DNA of 64,000 bases from Eutreptiella sp. 'Long Island Sound 2002' (taxonomy: Eukaryota > Euglenozoa > Euglenophyceae > Eutreptiales > Eutreptiaceae): contig OZ038388.1 of assembly GCA_964036045.1 (NCBI GenBank), positions 1,497,501 through 1,561,500 on the forward strand, in the 5' to 3' direction. Shown one piece after another: positions 10,430 through 21,438 of this stretch. Under the pieces are notes generated by a model. That model saw nothing but the letters and a program-made list of their open reading frames with translations. It searched no databases and was not told the origin of the DNA. Position 1 is the first letter of the stretch. Every line of letters starts with the position of its first letter. A program made the position numbers and the translations under genes.

Positions 10430-10925
10430 CAAAGTACGGGTTTTTATGGCCATGGAGGGCCCAGATAGCAGTGTTTGAATGCCCGGAGAGCACTAAATTC
10501 CACAACCCAATGCATTTGCGATTGAAAATACGGGTTTCTATGGCCTTGGAGGGCCTAGATATCAGTGTTTGAATGTCTGGAAGCACTGGATTCCACAACC
10601 CAATGAATTTGTGATTGAAAGTACGGGTTTCTCTGGCCTTGGAGGGCCTACATGGCGCTGGAGACTTCGCCTTTGCCTGTAGCGTTGTGAGTGACCCTTC
10701 GGCTTTCCCTGCCACTCCTTGTTGAGGTGCACCCCCATAAGACTCTTCTCGACTCAAAGTATTGCCTCTCCATGCTGAACACGTCCTTGCACCACCGCCA
10801 CAAGAACCGCAAAAAGAAAATACGATTGCCAATAGTCCGGCAGAGGTCCTTTGTGATTGGGATACGGCCCTCGAGGGCCTACATTGCATTGTTTAGATGC
10901 GTGGGAATCACTAGATTCCACAACC
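10430..10925 (+). repeat. ~90-bp direct repeats with CTTGGAGGGCC motif
   Basis: Three adjacent units begin near 10430, 10530 and 10612 with TACGGGTTTCTATGGCC followed by an ATTCCACAACCCAATG motif. A fourth diverged unit lies near 10850-10925, beyond the right arm of the inverted repeat. The period is about 80-100 bp. Confidence 0.65.
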
Positions 10926-11024
10926 AAACCCACTGTGCACACCATCCATCTCTTCTGTCTGTGTGCACAGATATGTTTAACAGCTACCATGAGTTTGTGT
11001 TGGAGTTGCAGGGGCTGAAGTACC

Positions 11025-11450
11025 ATGTCTGTGGCCCTGGGAGCCTATCACGGCTTCAGGCATTTGCGTTCCTCATCCCGCAATTTGCTAATCGTTGATT
11101 GGGTCACAATCTATGGGCGTCTCTTCCATGACGAGCTACCACCCACCGCCACAATGTTGGAAGCCATGCACAAGGCAGCTCGTTCTGGGGTGTGGGTTCG
11201 GCAACATATCTTAAAACCCCACAACCCCTCTAACCCCTACCCCCGCCAGCCCAACCAACTATTCGAGGACGATCTCCTCTATTTGCGTCATAAGGGTCGA
11301 GCATGTGTGCATAAGGATTGTGCATTGCAAAGATTGCAACTTGGTTCAGGTTGAGCGGCGGAACGCTTGAAGCAAGCCGAGGCTTGTGCATTGCCCGCCT
11401 TTGACCGCTTGCTGACCAATACCTCTCTATGCAAATCGTGGGGTTCCTTT
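11025..11450 (+). CDS. Unknown hydrophilic ORF with one in-frame stop
   Basis: The frame from about 11025 is open to TGA at 11352-11354 and continues in the same frame to about 11450, where a G run starts. The product has a regular hydrophilic composition (Arg, His, Asp, Leu). The stop lies immediately after a TTCAG trinucleotide context, so it could be within a short intron or be a true lesion. No domain recognised. Confidence 0.3.
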
Positions 11451-11799
11451 TTGGGGGGGGGGGGTAAGAATGTCGGCACCGGCCGCTCTCAACCCCCCCC
11501 CCCCCCCCCACCACCACCACCAAATGCTAACCTATCGTTGGGGGTTTATGCCGACGGTTATAGACCGCGGGGGCGGGGGAATGTAAGCACAAAGGTGCCC
11601 GTCAAGATTTTTTTGGTCCAATATAAAAAGTCTGTGCTTCGATTTGAGCGACATGTGTTGATTCTTGTCGAGGGGGTTTTTCACCCATTCGGTGGCCCTA
11701 ACAACTTTTTTTGGGGCCCAAAATACTGCAAAATCAGCCTTGAAAAGCACCCCTTTGCATATTTTTTCAAGTTCCACCTTTGTGTGTTGTATTTGACTA

Positions 11800-12675
11800 C
11801 ATGGAATACGTTGGGCACCCTTGTGGTGATAGATAATGATGCAAGGGATCACTTGTAATGTACTTCCATGGTATCAACACCCTTCAATGCCCTGTTGGCA
11901 CCACCAGCGTACACGGTGCACATGCTAGGGTAGGGTTATGGGGTCACTTGTGGGTCCAAAAGTGGTCAAGAATGGTTTTTTCCATGATTGTTCCTAAACC
12001 GTTTGGGGTGCTCAAACAAGTGGTTTAAGGCTATTTTGAGCCATATTTGACCCGTATTAGCCCATGCAAGTTCCCGAACAGCGTTGAAATGGGCAATTTT
12101 AGGACTGACGGTCCATACAGAAGGTCCATGAGGATTTGTGCTGTGTTTGAATGCCATGGATTGCGTTGGGCACCCTTGTGGTGATAAATCATGGTGAAGG
12201 GGATGCTTTGCAAGCAATTACCGCACAATCAACACCTTCAAATCCCATTGGAGTGGTGCAGCGCGCAAAGTGCATGTGCACCTGCTCAGCGAGGGTCACC
12301 CGCTTTTGGATTCATAGGGTGACCTATGGGTCCAAAAGTGGTCAACAATGAGTTTTTCCAAAATTGTTCCTAGACCACTTGGGGGGGTCAAACAAGTGGT
12401 TTAAGGCTGTTTTGAGCCATGTTGGACCCACGTGAGCTCGTGTCAGCACCAAAAAAGCCTTGAAATGGGCAATTTGGGACTGACAGTGCAGCAAAGGGTT
12501 CCTGGGAGGAATGCGGGGGGGGGGGGGGGGTTATAGATGAGGGATGAGTGCTCAGGAGGAGAGCTAGGGGGCATGTCTCTTGAGCGAGCAGAGGCATTTT
12601 GGACCCAAATGAGCTCATACCAGCTCCAAAACAGCCTTGAAATGGGCAATTTTGGGATTGACGGTGTAGCATAGG
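11800..12675 (+). repeat. ~350-380-bp tandem repeat, two full units and one partial
   Basis: Unit 1 (about 11800-12120) and unit 2 (about 12150-12490) share, in order, CGTTGGGCACCCTTGTGG, a TCAACACCTT segment, GGTCCAAAAGTGGTCAA, CAAACAAGTGGTTTAAGGC and GAAATGGGCAATTT. A third partial copy of the last part lies at about 12590-12670. A G18 run (12513-12530) separates units 2 and 3. No coding content was seen. Confidence 0.75.
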
Positions 12676-12679
12676 GGGG

Positions 12680-13419
12680 TCCAGGGGGAATGTGAGGGGA
12701 GGGGTGCGGGAGGTGTGCTGGAGGACATGTCTCTTGAGTGAGTGAAGTGAGCAAGGAAGGGTTTCAAGGGTGGTATAAGGGGGGAAGTATCGGGCATTGT
12801 TCTTGGTGTGCCTCAACATGCATCCTTATCCGGCCCCGTAGCTGATATTCCCTCCCCCACTAGCTTGGTCCCAATATTCAGTCTTGTTCCGGGTCAGAGT
12901 GAAAATGGATTTGAGCCGAAGGACATAGGGCTAGACCCCAAGCAAAACCGTGCTACAAACCCAATCTTAAACCCTTTCCCAGACATGAGAGCCTAGGAAA
13001 TGCTAATCCTGCAGCATTTGGGGTGCGCATTTTGGGTAATTATCCCAAAACACAGGTGGAATGGTGCTGCGTACATACGCACACGTTTCACACACTGTAT
13101 ACCCCCGTACACCAATTTTTCTCCATTTTTTTTTGCTCCGTTCTCCTTTTTGGGCCTCTATCCTTCAGAAATGGTGCACTTGGTTTCCCTATCCAATACG
13201 GCATGGGCCCCCGAGACGGTAGTGGTGAAGTAGCCGCTTCTGATTTCGTCCCCGTGCTTGCTGTTGGGGACCCCCAAGACAACATGGGTTATGTAGCCAG
13301 CCATCTTGTCCACTTGTGGGCCCCCCTTGCTCAAGAAGGGGGAGGTGATCCTGCTCGATGGTGGTTTCACTGGAAGAAAGCATGATATTTTCCCATATCT
13401 GAAGCCAAAGGGGGTGCCC
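12680..13419. other. No recognised gene; contains a dispersed repeat
   Basis: Short open frames only. The stretch around 13200-13320 resembles 39380-39500 (shared TTCTGATTT.GTCCCC, GGGGACCCCCAAGA and TTGTGGGCCCCC blocks), so it is a dispersed repeat rather than a gene. Confidence 0.5.
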
Positions 13420-13455
13420 ACAGTCGCAAGCGGTCGCAGGCGGTCGCAAGCGCTT
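13420..13455 (+). repeat. 10-bp minisatellite GGTCGCAGGC
   Basis: Three and a half degenerate units of GGTCGCAAGC/GGTCGCAGGC. The same unit forms a second array at 14562-14605. Confidence 0.8.
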
Positions 13456-13973
13456 GAGATGCCCTTTTTTGGCCAGAAACCCCCTTTTGAGGGCTCCATG
13501 CAGTAGTACTGCGGCTTGTGACCCGTCTACGCACGTATTTTCTTGTGCTCTTTGCCATGAAAGTAGTTTTCACCAAAATTTTATTTTAACCGAAAAAAAC
13601 GGTTTTGTACCCGAAAGTAACAATTGCACACGCAAATGACGTCATGGCTATGAAAAAAAGTGACGATGGGGTCTAAAGGACCAAATTTTGCTTCCGTGGC
13701 AAATCGGTTCCTATTCCCATTATTGATGTTTGTCGTCGTGCACGTAAGGCCCAAAAAGTACTTCGTGACCTTCATGCAAAAGCTTGGCGCAAAAATGGGT
13801 ATCCCCCAGTGGCGTCACAATTTGATGTGCCACCAATGGTTGCCTGCGTCTTGCGTTCTTTTCATAGCCATCGTCTAGCACCCGAGGAAGAGGGGTACAA
13901 TGACCACTAGGCCGTCTCAAGGTCGCCGGCGTTGCAAGGCATCTTAAATGTTCGAAAAGATAGGAATGAGCGC

Positions 13974-14218
13974 CAGTGATGGATCTAATTTGTGCGCCAC
14001 TCAGGGGGTGGGGGTGGGGGGGGGGGGGGTAGTGAATTGTGACATGTCACAAAAAATACAATAGGCCATAGTGGGAAAACAGCTTTTCTGAAAATATTGT
14101 GACACCCAAAAGGCTGTGACCGGGTTTTTTTGTGACGCGTATTGTGACGCCTCGTCACAAAACGGGGGGGGGGGGGGGGAGGGAGGGACACCCACCCCCC
14201 CAATTAGATCCATCACTG
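13974..14218. mobile_element. hAT-type MITE, 245 bp, with 8-bp target duplication
   Basis: The terminal inverted repeats are CAGTGATGGATCTAATT at the left (13974-13990) and its exact complement at the right (14202-14218). The element is flanked by identical 8-bp direct repeats ATGAGCGC at 13966-13973 and 14219-14226. An 8-bp duplication and CAGTG-type termini are the established signature of hAT transposons. The interior is non-coding, with G runs at both sides of an AT-richer core. A hAT-like transposase relic lies at 54.4-55.7 kb but its ends were not found, so the two cannot be paired. Confidence 0.85.
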
Positions 14219-14561
14219 ATGAGCGCACGCGCAATGCCCTACAAAAGGCGGACAAACAAAAGGGGCAAGCGACAGATCCAATGGAAGCTAACAATTAAAG
14301 GTGCGTGTTCATTGTGCCAAGTGGCAAAAGGCCAAGGCTCCTTGCATCCAACCGCTTGAGTTGACAATGAGGCAGGCAACAAGCCATTGGCAATGCTACT
14401 ATTTAGTGCAAGAGACAATTGTGATATGTCTTTCCTTCAATGGGTTAATGCATTGCACACTTGGAGGGACGGAGGGAGGGAGGCAGGGCGGGTTGGAGGG
14501 ATTGGGGGAGTGAGTGTATGGGTTATGCCATCTGTAGACGTGTACGAAAATTTTCTTAAGC

Positions 14562-14605
14562 GGTCGCAGGCAGTCGCAGGCGGTCGCAGGCGGTCGCAGG
14601 CGGTG
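14562..14605 (+). repeat. 10-bp minisatellite GGTCGCAGGC, second array
   Basis: Four units in tandem, the same unit as at 13420-13455 about 1.1 kb upstream. Confidence 0.85.
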
Positions 14606-14772
14606 GGCACCCCCAAAGAACAAGGATCACCAAAGATGGCAAGCCAAGTAAAATGATGGGCACTCCTTCATTCGGGGCAGTGGAGAGCATCTGTTTGCCC
14701 AATGGTACACCTAGGCTGTGTGCTGCCACCTGAGCATGAAGTTGGGGATGAACTGGGAGGAGTCTCTCCTTT

Positions 14773-15072
14773 GTGGAGAGCCATGGTGTCAACACATGGT
14801 GTCAACGTGCATGGAAATTTGCTGTTCCGGTGTATATTTCCTGGACAGTGTACGCTAAAGCTAATTACCCTTACCCTGCGGCGCACCCTGGCACGCAGTA
14901 CGCATTCCCCCATGCAGTGAAGTCATCAATCACACACGAGATTGCACGGTTTGAACTCCCCTCAATCCATCTTGCCACAATGGAGTACAACACTCCAGAA
15001 GACAAGGATATCCCTCCTCCCCCTTACTTTGGAGGGCAACAGCCGTGCTTGAGGTCTCGCCCGGGGGATTAG
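14773..15072 (+). CDS. Possible exon, Pro/Tyr-rich
   Basis: An open frame of 99 codons. Residues about 28-45 are rich in Tyr, Pro and Ala, and residues 57-90 combine an acidic segment (EYNTPEDKDIPPPPYFGG) with Pro. The composition is closer to coding than in neighbouring shadow frames and resembles the Pro/Gln-rich exons downstream. No splice junction linking it to them could be verified. Confidence 0.25.
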   Translation: MESHGVNTWCQRAWKFAVPVYISWTVYAKANYPYPAAHPGTQYAFPHAVKSSITHEIARFELPSIHLATMEYNTPEDKDIPPPPYFGGQQPCLRSRPGD

Positions 15073-15777
15073 TTGTTCAGACCCCTGATGAGGAGAGTCT
15101 GAGAATCCATGATGGCAGCTGAAAGTCCATGGGACGACTACTGGGTGCTGTTGATATAAGAAACGAAACAGGAATGGGGAAACAGGAAACAAAGAGCGGC
15201 ATGAGCGACATGGACATGCAACGGGTGCCTGTTTGGTACAAGTGTGGGAGGCATACATGTCAGATGACCCCTGCTTTCACAAAGCAAAAGCTTTCTGAAG
15301 CGTTTGGCTTTGGGTGTCAAGGTTCAGTCGGCTGTCATATTGGTATGCGCGACCATACTGACATGTGCGTCATGCCGTCGGGGACGTTTGTCGAACAAGG
15401 AGCTGCAGAGACACTTTGGCCAGTTTTCATCCCGTCTTTTTGCCTATCTTACGTGGCCAACCCTGGCCGTTCCATCCAACCACCCACATCAGAAGAATTT
15501 CTCCTCAGGGAAAGACTGTATTTCACTAAAGGGGCCCAAAATTGGAGGCCTATTTAAGGTACGAACTTGTTATTGGCCTCGAACCCTCCCACACAGCCCC
15601 CCCTTCCCCTGGGCGTCCAGTCCTGCTTTTCGCATATGCCTCGCCATGGATGCTGTTACAGTTGCGTCTCCCCAAGGCTTTGCATGTGTTTCAGGCTGCA
15701 AAGGAGGATGAGGCTGAGGCCAATGTTGGGGCCATTCATAGAGTGAGGTGATGCCATCCATCCTGCATGTTTCGCAG
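15073..15777. other. No certain gene; one open frame at 15129-15557
   Basis: A 142-codon open frame (15129-15557) shows no domain and its composition is unremarkable. A short acidic segment at 15694-15741 sits between an AG and a GTGAGG and could be a 48-nt exon, but its phase does not join the exon at 15778. Confidence 0.3.
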
Positions 15778-15941
15778 GCCTGGCACAAGTCCCTTCGTCG
15801 AATCCTGGACGCATGCAAGGGGGCGTTGCCGTCTTCCACCCCACGTCTGGATACCAGGCCACCCCACAAATGCACGCACAGTCCCCTGCCCCTGTAATGC
15901 AAGGCAAGCATGCCATGCACACACCGCAGTATCCTCAGCAG
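15778..15941 (+). CDS. Putative exon of a Pro/Gln/His-rich protein (exon a)
   Basis: An acceptor TTCGCAG ends at 15777 and a donor CAG|GTGCCG begins at 15942. Between them one frame is open and rich in Gln, Pro, Met and His (for example SPAPVMQGKHAMHTPQYPQQ at the end). It starts with two bases of a split codon and ends in phase 0. This joins in phase with the next candidate at 18207, and that with 23052. The three together would give a low-complexity protein ending KRDRSSDSE. No domain is recognised. Support is compositional and from phase, not homology. Confidence 0.4.
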
Positions 15942-16899
15942 GTGCCGCTTGGTGCTCGTATTATCTGCGCCACTCTAGAGGCTCTGGCTGACCTTCTGTG
16001 CATGTGGGATACTGGCTGCACGGGAATGCAATTCCGTTGAGCTTGTTCCCTGCTCCGCGGTGCATTCTTTTTATCATTCCTTTTTTCCCCTGCTAAGTAG
16101 CGCCCGCCCAAAACAACCCCTCAACTGCCACCCTCTAACAGCTATCGGTTGCCGCCCAACCGCTTTCAGTAAGCCGCCATCTGCCGTCGGCCTCCACCTG
16201 AGTGCCAGTTACTGCCCAAATATGCTTCGGTGCATCGTCGGATCCCCCCCCCCCCCCTCCCTGCCCCAGAGCAGGTCAGCTGTCCCTCTGCTCACAGGTG
16301 CTTCTGCCCCTTGGCGTCCCTCGCATGCCAATGCAGGTTCGGTCATTCCCAAGAGAGTGAAGTTTTTGGGGGGGGGGGGGGGGCTTCACCACCAATGTGG
16401 TAAATGTCACGCAAGGCCATGGGTTTCCGAATTAACGAAAGTCAAACAGGTCAAACTCTAGTATAGAGCCCTTTCCCACTCTTCAGTCGGCGGGCACCAG
16501 TGCAGGGCAGCCCTGGAAGGAGCGCAGCCTTCCCCCCTGATGGCTTCTGAATTTGTGAATCCGCATGGTTGCTTGCCCAGGGCCAGGAGAGGAGGGACAG
16601 GGACAGGGCAGGACGCCGGCCCACCATCTAAACAAGTCTTACCCATCTGTGCAGCATTTCCAGGCTTTTTTTTTCCGCAAAAGCAAGAGTGGCTTGGCAC
16701 CGCAGTCTGTGTGCAGGGCCGCCCAGTCCCTTGTGCAAGCGGCAGAACCTGTCGAACCTCGGAAACCTGCCTGGTGTTGCGCTTCGGTACCCGGTGGCTA
16801 CAACCATGGTCTGGGGGCCAACGGCGTGCTTTCGCATGCCTTGCTGTTCCCCTGTGTGCAGAGAGGTCCGCTGCCACAGTACTTGAGTCCTCTGCTACC

Positions 16900-17450
16900 C
16901 CCCCCCCCCCCCCCCCCTTGCAATCTCCCCCCCCCCACCCGGGAGACCGTCACTTGGATGTTTTTCTAGTTATCATGTATTGTGCTGGTTTGTGTTGCCC
17001 ATCTGCTTTACGCATGGCCTTGCATTGCTTTCCCATTACTACAAATCAAGCACCTGTGTGTGTTCTGTGATATTCTCTCTCCAAAGGCGTTGTATGGGTG
17101 TGTTGTGTTGCTACTTCAGACCCAAGATGTTTTCTCCCGGTGACCATGTACGGTACCACTCACGCACACTTGCCTCCTCCTCATCAGCCAGTGCAACACA
17201 CCCCGTGCCTGTCATGCAAACTGAGCATGTGCAACAGTTCAAAGTGTGTTATTCTCGTACCCAGAAGTTCTTCACCGTTCCTTTGGATCCTCAATAACAT
17301 TAGTGTTGGATGAAACACATTGGCACCGCATCAATGCGAAAGTCGCGTCACACGTGTTCTCTTTGCTTGCATCGGTGGAGGGTACCACAGTTTGCCTTGA
17401 AATACCCTTGCAATCTCCCCCCCCCCCCACCCGGGAGACCGTCGCGCGCT
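16900..17450 (+). repeat. Direct repeat pair, ~34 bp, C-rich
   Basis: The block CTTGCAATCTC, a C tract, then ACCCGGGAGACCGTC occurs at about 16917-16952 and again at about 17407-17443. Between them only weak open frames are present, one of which (17130-17299) resembles the Pro/Gln-rich exons. Confidence 0.6.
17130..17299 (+). CDS. Possible exon related to the Pro/Gln-rich gene
   Basis: The frame following a TTCAG site is open to 17297 and has a Ser/Ala-rich stretch and THPVPVMQTEHVQQ, which resembles the SPAPVMQGKH motif of the exon at 15778. It could be an alternative or duplicated exon. Boundaries are not settled. Confidence 0.2.
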
Positions 17451-17489
17451 AACCCGGGAGTTTGCAAGGGGGGAAAGCGTACCATACTA

Positions 17490-17640
17490 CTCCCGTCCTC
17501 CACTGCCACAGCACTCGTCTTCTGCCGCCACAATACTCGCCCCTTGTGCTGCAACTGTACTCACGTCTTCTACTGCCACAGTACTTACATCTTCTGCCAC
17601 CACAGTACTCGCATCCTCCACAGCCACAGTACTCGTGTTA
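17490..17640 (+). repeat. ~28-bp minisatellite with CCACAGTACTC motif
   Basis: Five degenerate units of CTTCTGCC(A/G)CCACAGTACTCGCAT type. A single related unit lies near 16872. Confidence 0.65.
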
Positions 17641-18206
17641 ATTTGGGATCTCCCCCAAATTTTCCCAAAGGATTTTAGGGGAGGGCATGTCAGAGCTCCC
17701 TAGAAATGGGAAATGGGCTAAGGATCAGACGTGGTCTCGGGTCAGTGTGGATTCCACTGTTTTTGGTGGTGTCCCTGCGGCTTTGATAGAAGGGGCTCTG
17801 CTGGGGTGAGTTTCTTGGATGGTGTATTTCATCTCATCAAGGATTAGCGCGCAACATATTCTTGATGCAGTGCTGTATGCAGACAAGCAAGACCGAAAAC
17901 CAGATATGCAGTAGGTTCTTGCTTTGACATGGCATCCCTCACACACCAGTCAGCTCATCCCTCCTTCCCACTCCTTCTTTCAAGTTATGTGCTTTGGAGT
18001 GGTTGCAATCCAGTAGCTCTTGGAAAGTAAACAAGGTAAGTCTACCAAAAGTTCCACCAACACCTTCGCTCCATTTACCGTAATTCAGTCTTTATCTCCC
18101 TCCCACCCTGCCTCCCTAGTTCCGTCTTGTCTGTGGAAGGATATGGATATCATTGCCTGTATCAGACCATTGCCCTTTCCCACTCCCTGCTTTTTTGCCT
18201 GCACAG

Positions 18207-18359
18207 CACAATGGTACCAAACCGCCCCACTCGCCAGCACTCAGTACAGGCCAGTCACTTGGAGGGCGTCCCCCAGGGACAGTGCCACCCACAAAGGCTA
18301 CAGCCCCAACAGTGCCCTATGAAGCAATGGCCCCTGCCCAGCTGCACAGCCTCAGTCAA
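18207..18359 (+). CDS. Putative exon of the Pro/Gln/His-rich protein (exon b)
   Basis: An acceptor GCACAG ends at 18206 and a donor CAA|GTATGC follows at 18360. The frame is rich in Pro, Thr and Ala (for example GTVPPTKATAPTVPYEAMAP), begins and ends in phase 0, and so fits between exon a (15778-15941) and exon c (23052-23354). The intron that would follow, 18360-23051, contains three complete terminal-hairpin elements (B, B, A). Confidence 0.35.
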
Positions 18360-19132
18360 GTATGCTCCCCCTCTTCCCATCTGCCTCTGCGTCCTCTTCC
18401 CCTGCTCAAGCCTTGTTTCAGCCCAGGCTGTATTCATACTCTGGCCCGTGCCTCATTCCCCGCCTGGTTTTGGTTGTCACCCAGTCGCTGTTCCAGCGTC
18501 AGCCCCTGCATTGCCCCCTGCCCATCCTGCTGCACATGCCTCTCTACCTTGGCATCGTCCCAAATCCAGCCTCAATCCAAAGGAAAGCGTGCACAGGAGT
18601 GTGGTGCAATGCTCATGCAGAGAAAGGGTGCACGTGGAATGCATGAACCTGACCCCCACTGAACCACACACAGCACTCTAGCATGCAACATTACATTTCA
18701 TTTGCCCATGTCTCAGCCCTTCCCATAAAGCCCAGGTGTGTCAACAACAAGCACAAGAAGCACACTGCCTCTAGGGAGCGTCCTTGCCTCACGGAGCAGG
18801 CAAGACCATGTAGCAAAAATGGCTGCAGTGGTAGGGCTCGCATGCCAGCGCTTAAATGGGAGGAACCCCAAGGGGCAGAAGCAGCATGTCTGAGCACAGG
18901 GACAACTATTCACCTCTCAGCCTTTGAAAGTTTGTAACAAGCAATATAAACAGTTTATTTGTGAAAACCCAAACCAGTGTGTACACCCGGAAGTCCCCCC
19001 CCCCCCCCCCCTGTATAAGCTACGCCCTTGTCCAAGCTACAGAAGGCGTAGGGACCGTATTAATTTGGGACCTAATTTTAATTCGGTACCAAACGTAGTG
19101 CAGCCACATAAGACATGGGTTTGGTGACAAAT
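18360..19132. other. No certain gene
   Basis: Overlapping frames without motif. A C19 run lies near 18996-19012, followed by a ~58-bp block that recurs at 19936. Confidence 0.4.
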
Positions 19133-19992
19133 CACCTCGAAGAGATGTTGTTAGATCAAGCGCAGGCGCGGGCGTCGTATACCCCCCTTTTTTGGGGTCA
19201 TTCGCGTAGCATACCCCAAGGCATGATATTGGATGTCCAACCCCTTGTAAAATCATTATTTTGCCCAATAAGACAATCCCCCAATGGATTTTTTGATTCT
19301 GAGGCCTCTATCCCCTAAAACTGGATATCACTTTTTTGAGGGGGGGGGGGGGGGGGGATGGGGGGGGGGGTCAAAAGTTTTGGCTCAGAAGGCTCCAAGC
19401 AGTGGGGAAGCCTATTTCGATCACACCACCTCCGGTCGAATGGTAGTGCAGCCGACGCGCAGTTTTTGGTCGGCGGTTCCAATCCTGGTTGGCGGACTGT
19501 TGGCGGCAGCGGTGGCGCCGCCGTATTTACCCGACCGGGGTTCGCCGCCGACCAAAATGACTCCAGTCGGCTGCACTACCATTCGGCCACTGCTTGATCT
19601 GGCCCGCAATGTCTCCCCACTGCTTGGGGCCGCGTCTGCCACTGACAAAAAACCCAAACTGTGTGTTTCTGTCTGACTGACTGCTGGCCTGGCTAAGGGA
19701 CTGATTGGCTGACTGTCAACCTCTCTTCGAGGTGCACTGCCGAAGGCAATAGAATTTGCCAGTTACATAGGGTCATGGACACATTTGTTGTGAGTGTTTG
19801 CTCACTTGAACCCGCATAGCTATGATTTTGGGGATGTTTGTGCATTACATTCCCCTTTCTTGCACCAGCTCACCATGCAATCCTCTCTTTTTGAACCTGG
19901 GCGCCCGGTGTTGGTAGTTGTATGTGTGGCGCGCAAGCTACGCCCGTGTCCAAGCTACAGTAGGCGTAGGGACTGTATTAATTTGGGACATT
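19016..19992 (+). repeat. 58-bp direct repeats flanking a family B copy
   Basis: The block at 19016-19073 and that at 19936-19992 share AAGCTACGCCC, GTCCAAGCTACAG, AGGCGTAGGGAC and GTATTAATTTGGGA with only a few differences. Each contains a GCTACGCC/GGCGTAG pair able to fold. Family B element 19133-19754 lies between them, but the spacing is too large for a target duplication. This is more likely a short dispersed repeat. Confidence 0.6.
19133..19754 (+). mobile_element. Family B terminal-hairpin element, complete
   Basis: It starts CACCTCGAAGAGA just after T (19132) and ends with TCTCTTCGAGGTG, a TGCCGAAGGCA hairpin and AGAA just before T (19755). The first ~190 bp match family A heads (including CCCCTTGTAAAATCATTATTTT). 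A G-rich block follows, then a large inverted repeat with arms of about 100 bp (about 19391-19494 and 19541-19640), then a tail with a GACTGACTG motif. Both arms carry tRNA-like boxes. No ORF. The termini are seen; a Helentron-like class is inferred. Confidence 0.85.
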
Positions 19993-20780
19993 GGCGTAGC
20001 TGAAACAATGGGGGGGGGGTACCAACTGGCACAATTACTCAGCCTTTATGGCAAACCGCCCCAAGGACTGTTGCCCAGTGCTGTGGGGCGGAAAGGGGGA
20101 GGAGTAGTGCTGGGTGGGGGGCGTTCCATAGGGGCTGGTGGAGTACTGTGTGGTACACCTGTTGTTCAGTGCTGTGGGGCAGGGTACCATGTGGTGCGGG
20201 CTCCATTGACTGGACCCCTGAAAGCCCCCCCTTGATTGCAATCTTCGTCAAAATTCGCAATATGATCAGGAAAAGTGAAACTGCTTGTTGTTGGTTTATT
20301 GGTCAAATGCACCCAGAATTTCTGGAGTGGCGGAAAAGGCATCATTTGTCCAATTGAAACCCTTGAGTCTGTTGCGTGGACCAAGTGTTGGAGGGCGGTC
20401 TGCAACCAAAATGAAACAGAGTGCTTTGGGGAAGGTTGGTGGGGGGGGGGGGGGGGTCATGGCAATAGAACACCCCAAAACTGGCGGGGGGGGTCGTGGC
20501 CAGGGCTTGAACCATTCATCAGTCACTATGAAATGAGAAGATTGAAACGCCCCAAAAACCTCAGGCCGCTGATCAGGTTCCAGGTAACGTGGCTAAGGGT
20601 AACAGCTGCACGAAGGCCCCTGCCAGGGGGGTCATTGAACAACAATTTTTTCGTTTCACGAAGGACTGCCCCTAAGGATCTTCCTTTGGGCCGGTGCTTA
20701 ATCACCAACAGGAGTCGACCACCAACTGCCAGCGGTTAATGGCGTGTCAATGTCCAATGAGAACCGACTGCACGTGAAAT
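19993..20780. other. No recognised gene
   Basis: The stretch between two family B copies contains G-run rich open frames without motif. No splice-consistent exon was seen. Confidence 0.4.
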
Positions 20781-21373
20781 CACCTCGAAGAGAGGTTGTT
20801 AGATCAAGCGCAGGCGCGGGCGTCGTATACCCCCCTTTTTTGGGGTCATTCGCGTAGCATACCCCAAGGCATGATATTGGATGCCCAACCCCTTGTAAAA
20901 TCATTATTTTGCCCAATAAGACCATCCCCCAATGGATTTTTTGATTCTGAGGCCTCTATCCCTTAAAACTGGATAACACTTTTTTGAGGGGGGGGGGGTG
21001 GGGGGGGGATGGGGGGCGTCAAAAGTTTTTGATCAGAAGGCTCCAAGCAGTGGGGAGGCACAATATTGTCACATCCAACCCTGGTCGAATGGTAACGCAC
21101 CCGACTGCAGAGATTTAGGTCGGCGGTTCGAATCCTGGTGGGTTGACTACCGCCGGCGGCACCGTCGCCCTCTTCGCCCGACCGTGGCCTGCATTACCAT
21201 TGGGCCACTGCTTGACCTGAGACCAATGGGTTTCCGCACTGCTTGGACCCGTGTCTGCCAGTGACAAAAAACCCAAACTGTGTGTTTCTGTCTGACTAAC
21301 TGCTGGCCTGGCTAAGGGACTGATTGGCTGACTGTCAACTTCTCTTCGAGGTGCACTGCCGAAGGCAATGGAA
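20781..21373 (+). mobile_element. Family B terminal-hairpin element, complete
   Basis: The head and tail are nearly identical to the copy 1.6 kb upstream and it is flanked by T on both sides (20780 and 21374). The left arm (about 21043-21142) contains a tRNA-Cys-like stretch: GGTCGAATGGTAACGC (D-arm/A-box-like), GACTGCAGA (Cys GCA anticodon loop-like) and GGTTCGAATCC (B box) at 21125-21135. The right arm is shortened compared with other copies. Confidence 0.85.
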
Positions 21374-21438
21374 TTTCGTGTGCCTTCTCTCTCATCAATG
21401 ATAACTCTCCAATGAATTATTATGAGATGATTTCAAAT

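Larger units (their letters stand above)
9155..10815. repeat. Imperfect inverted repeat (~150-175 bp arms) around unidentified ORFs
   Basis: Positions about 9155-9330 and the reverse complement of about 10668-10815 are clearly related; both encode similar strings around GMEKQYFE-like and LQAKAK-like residues in opposite orientations. The arms enclose 1.3 kb with an ORF of 183 codons. This may be a foldback-type element, or two copies of a dispersed element in opposite orientation. Confidence 0.6.
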
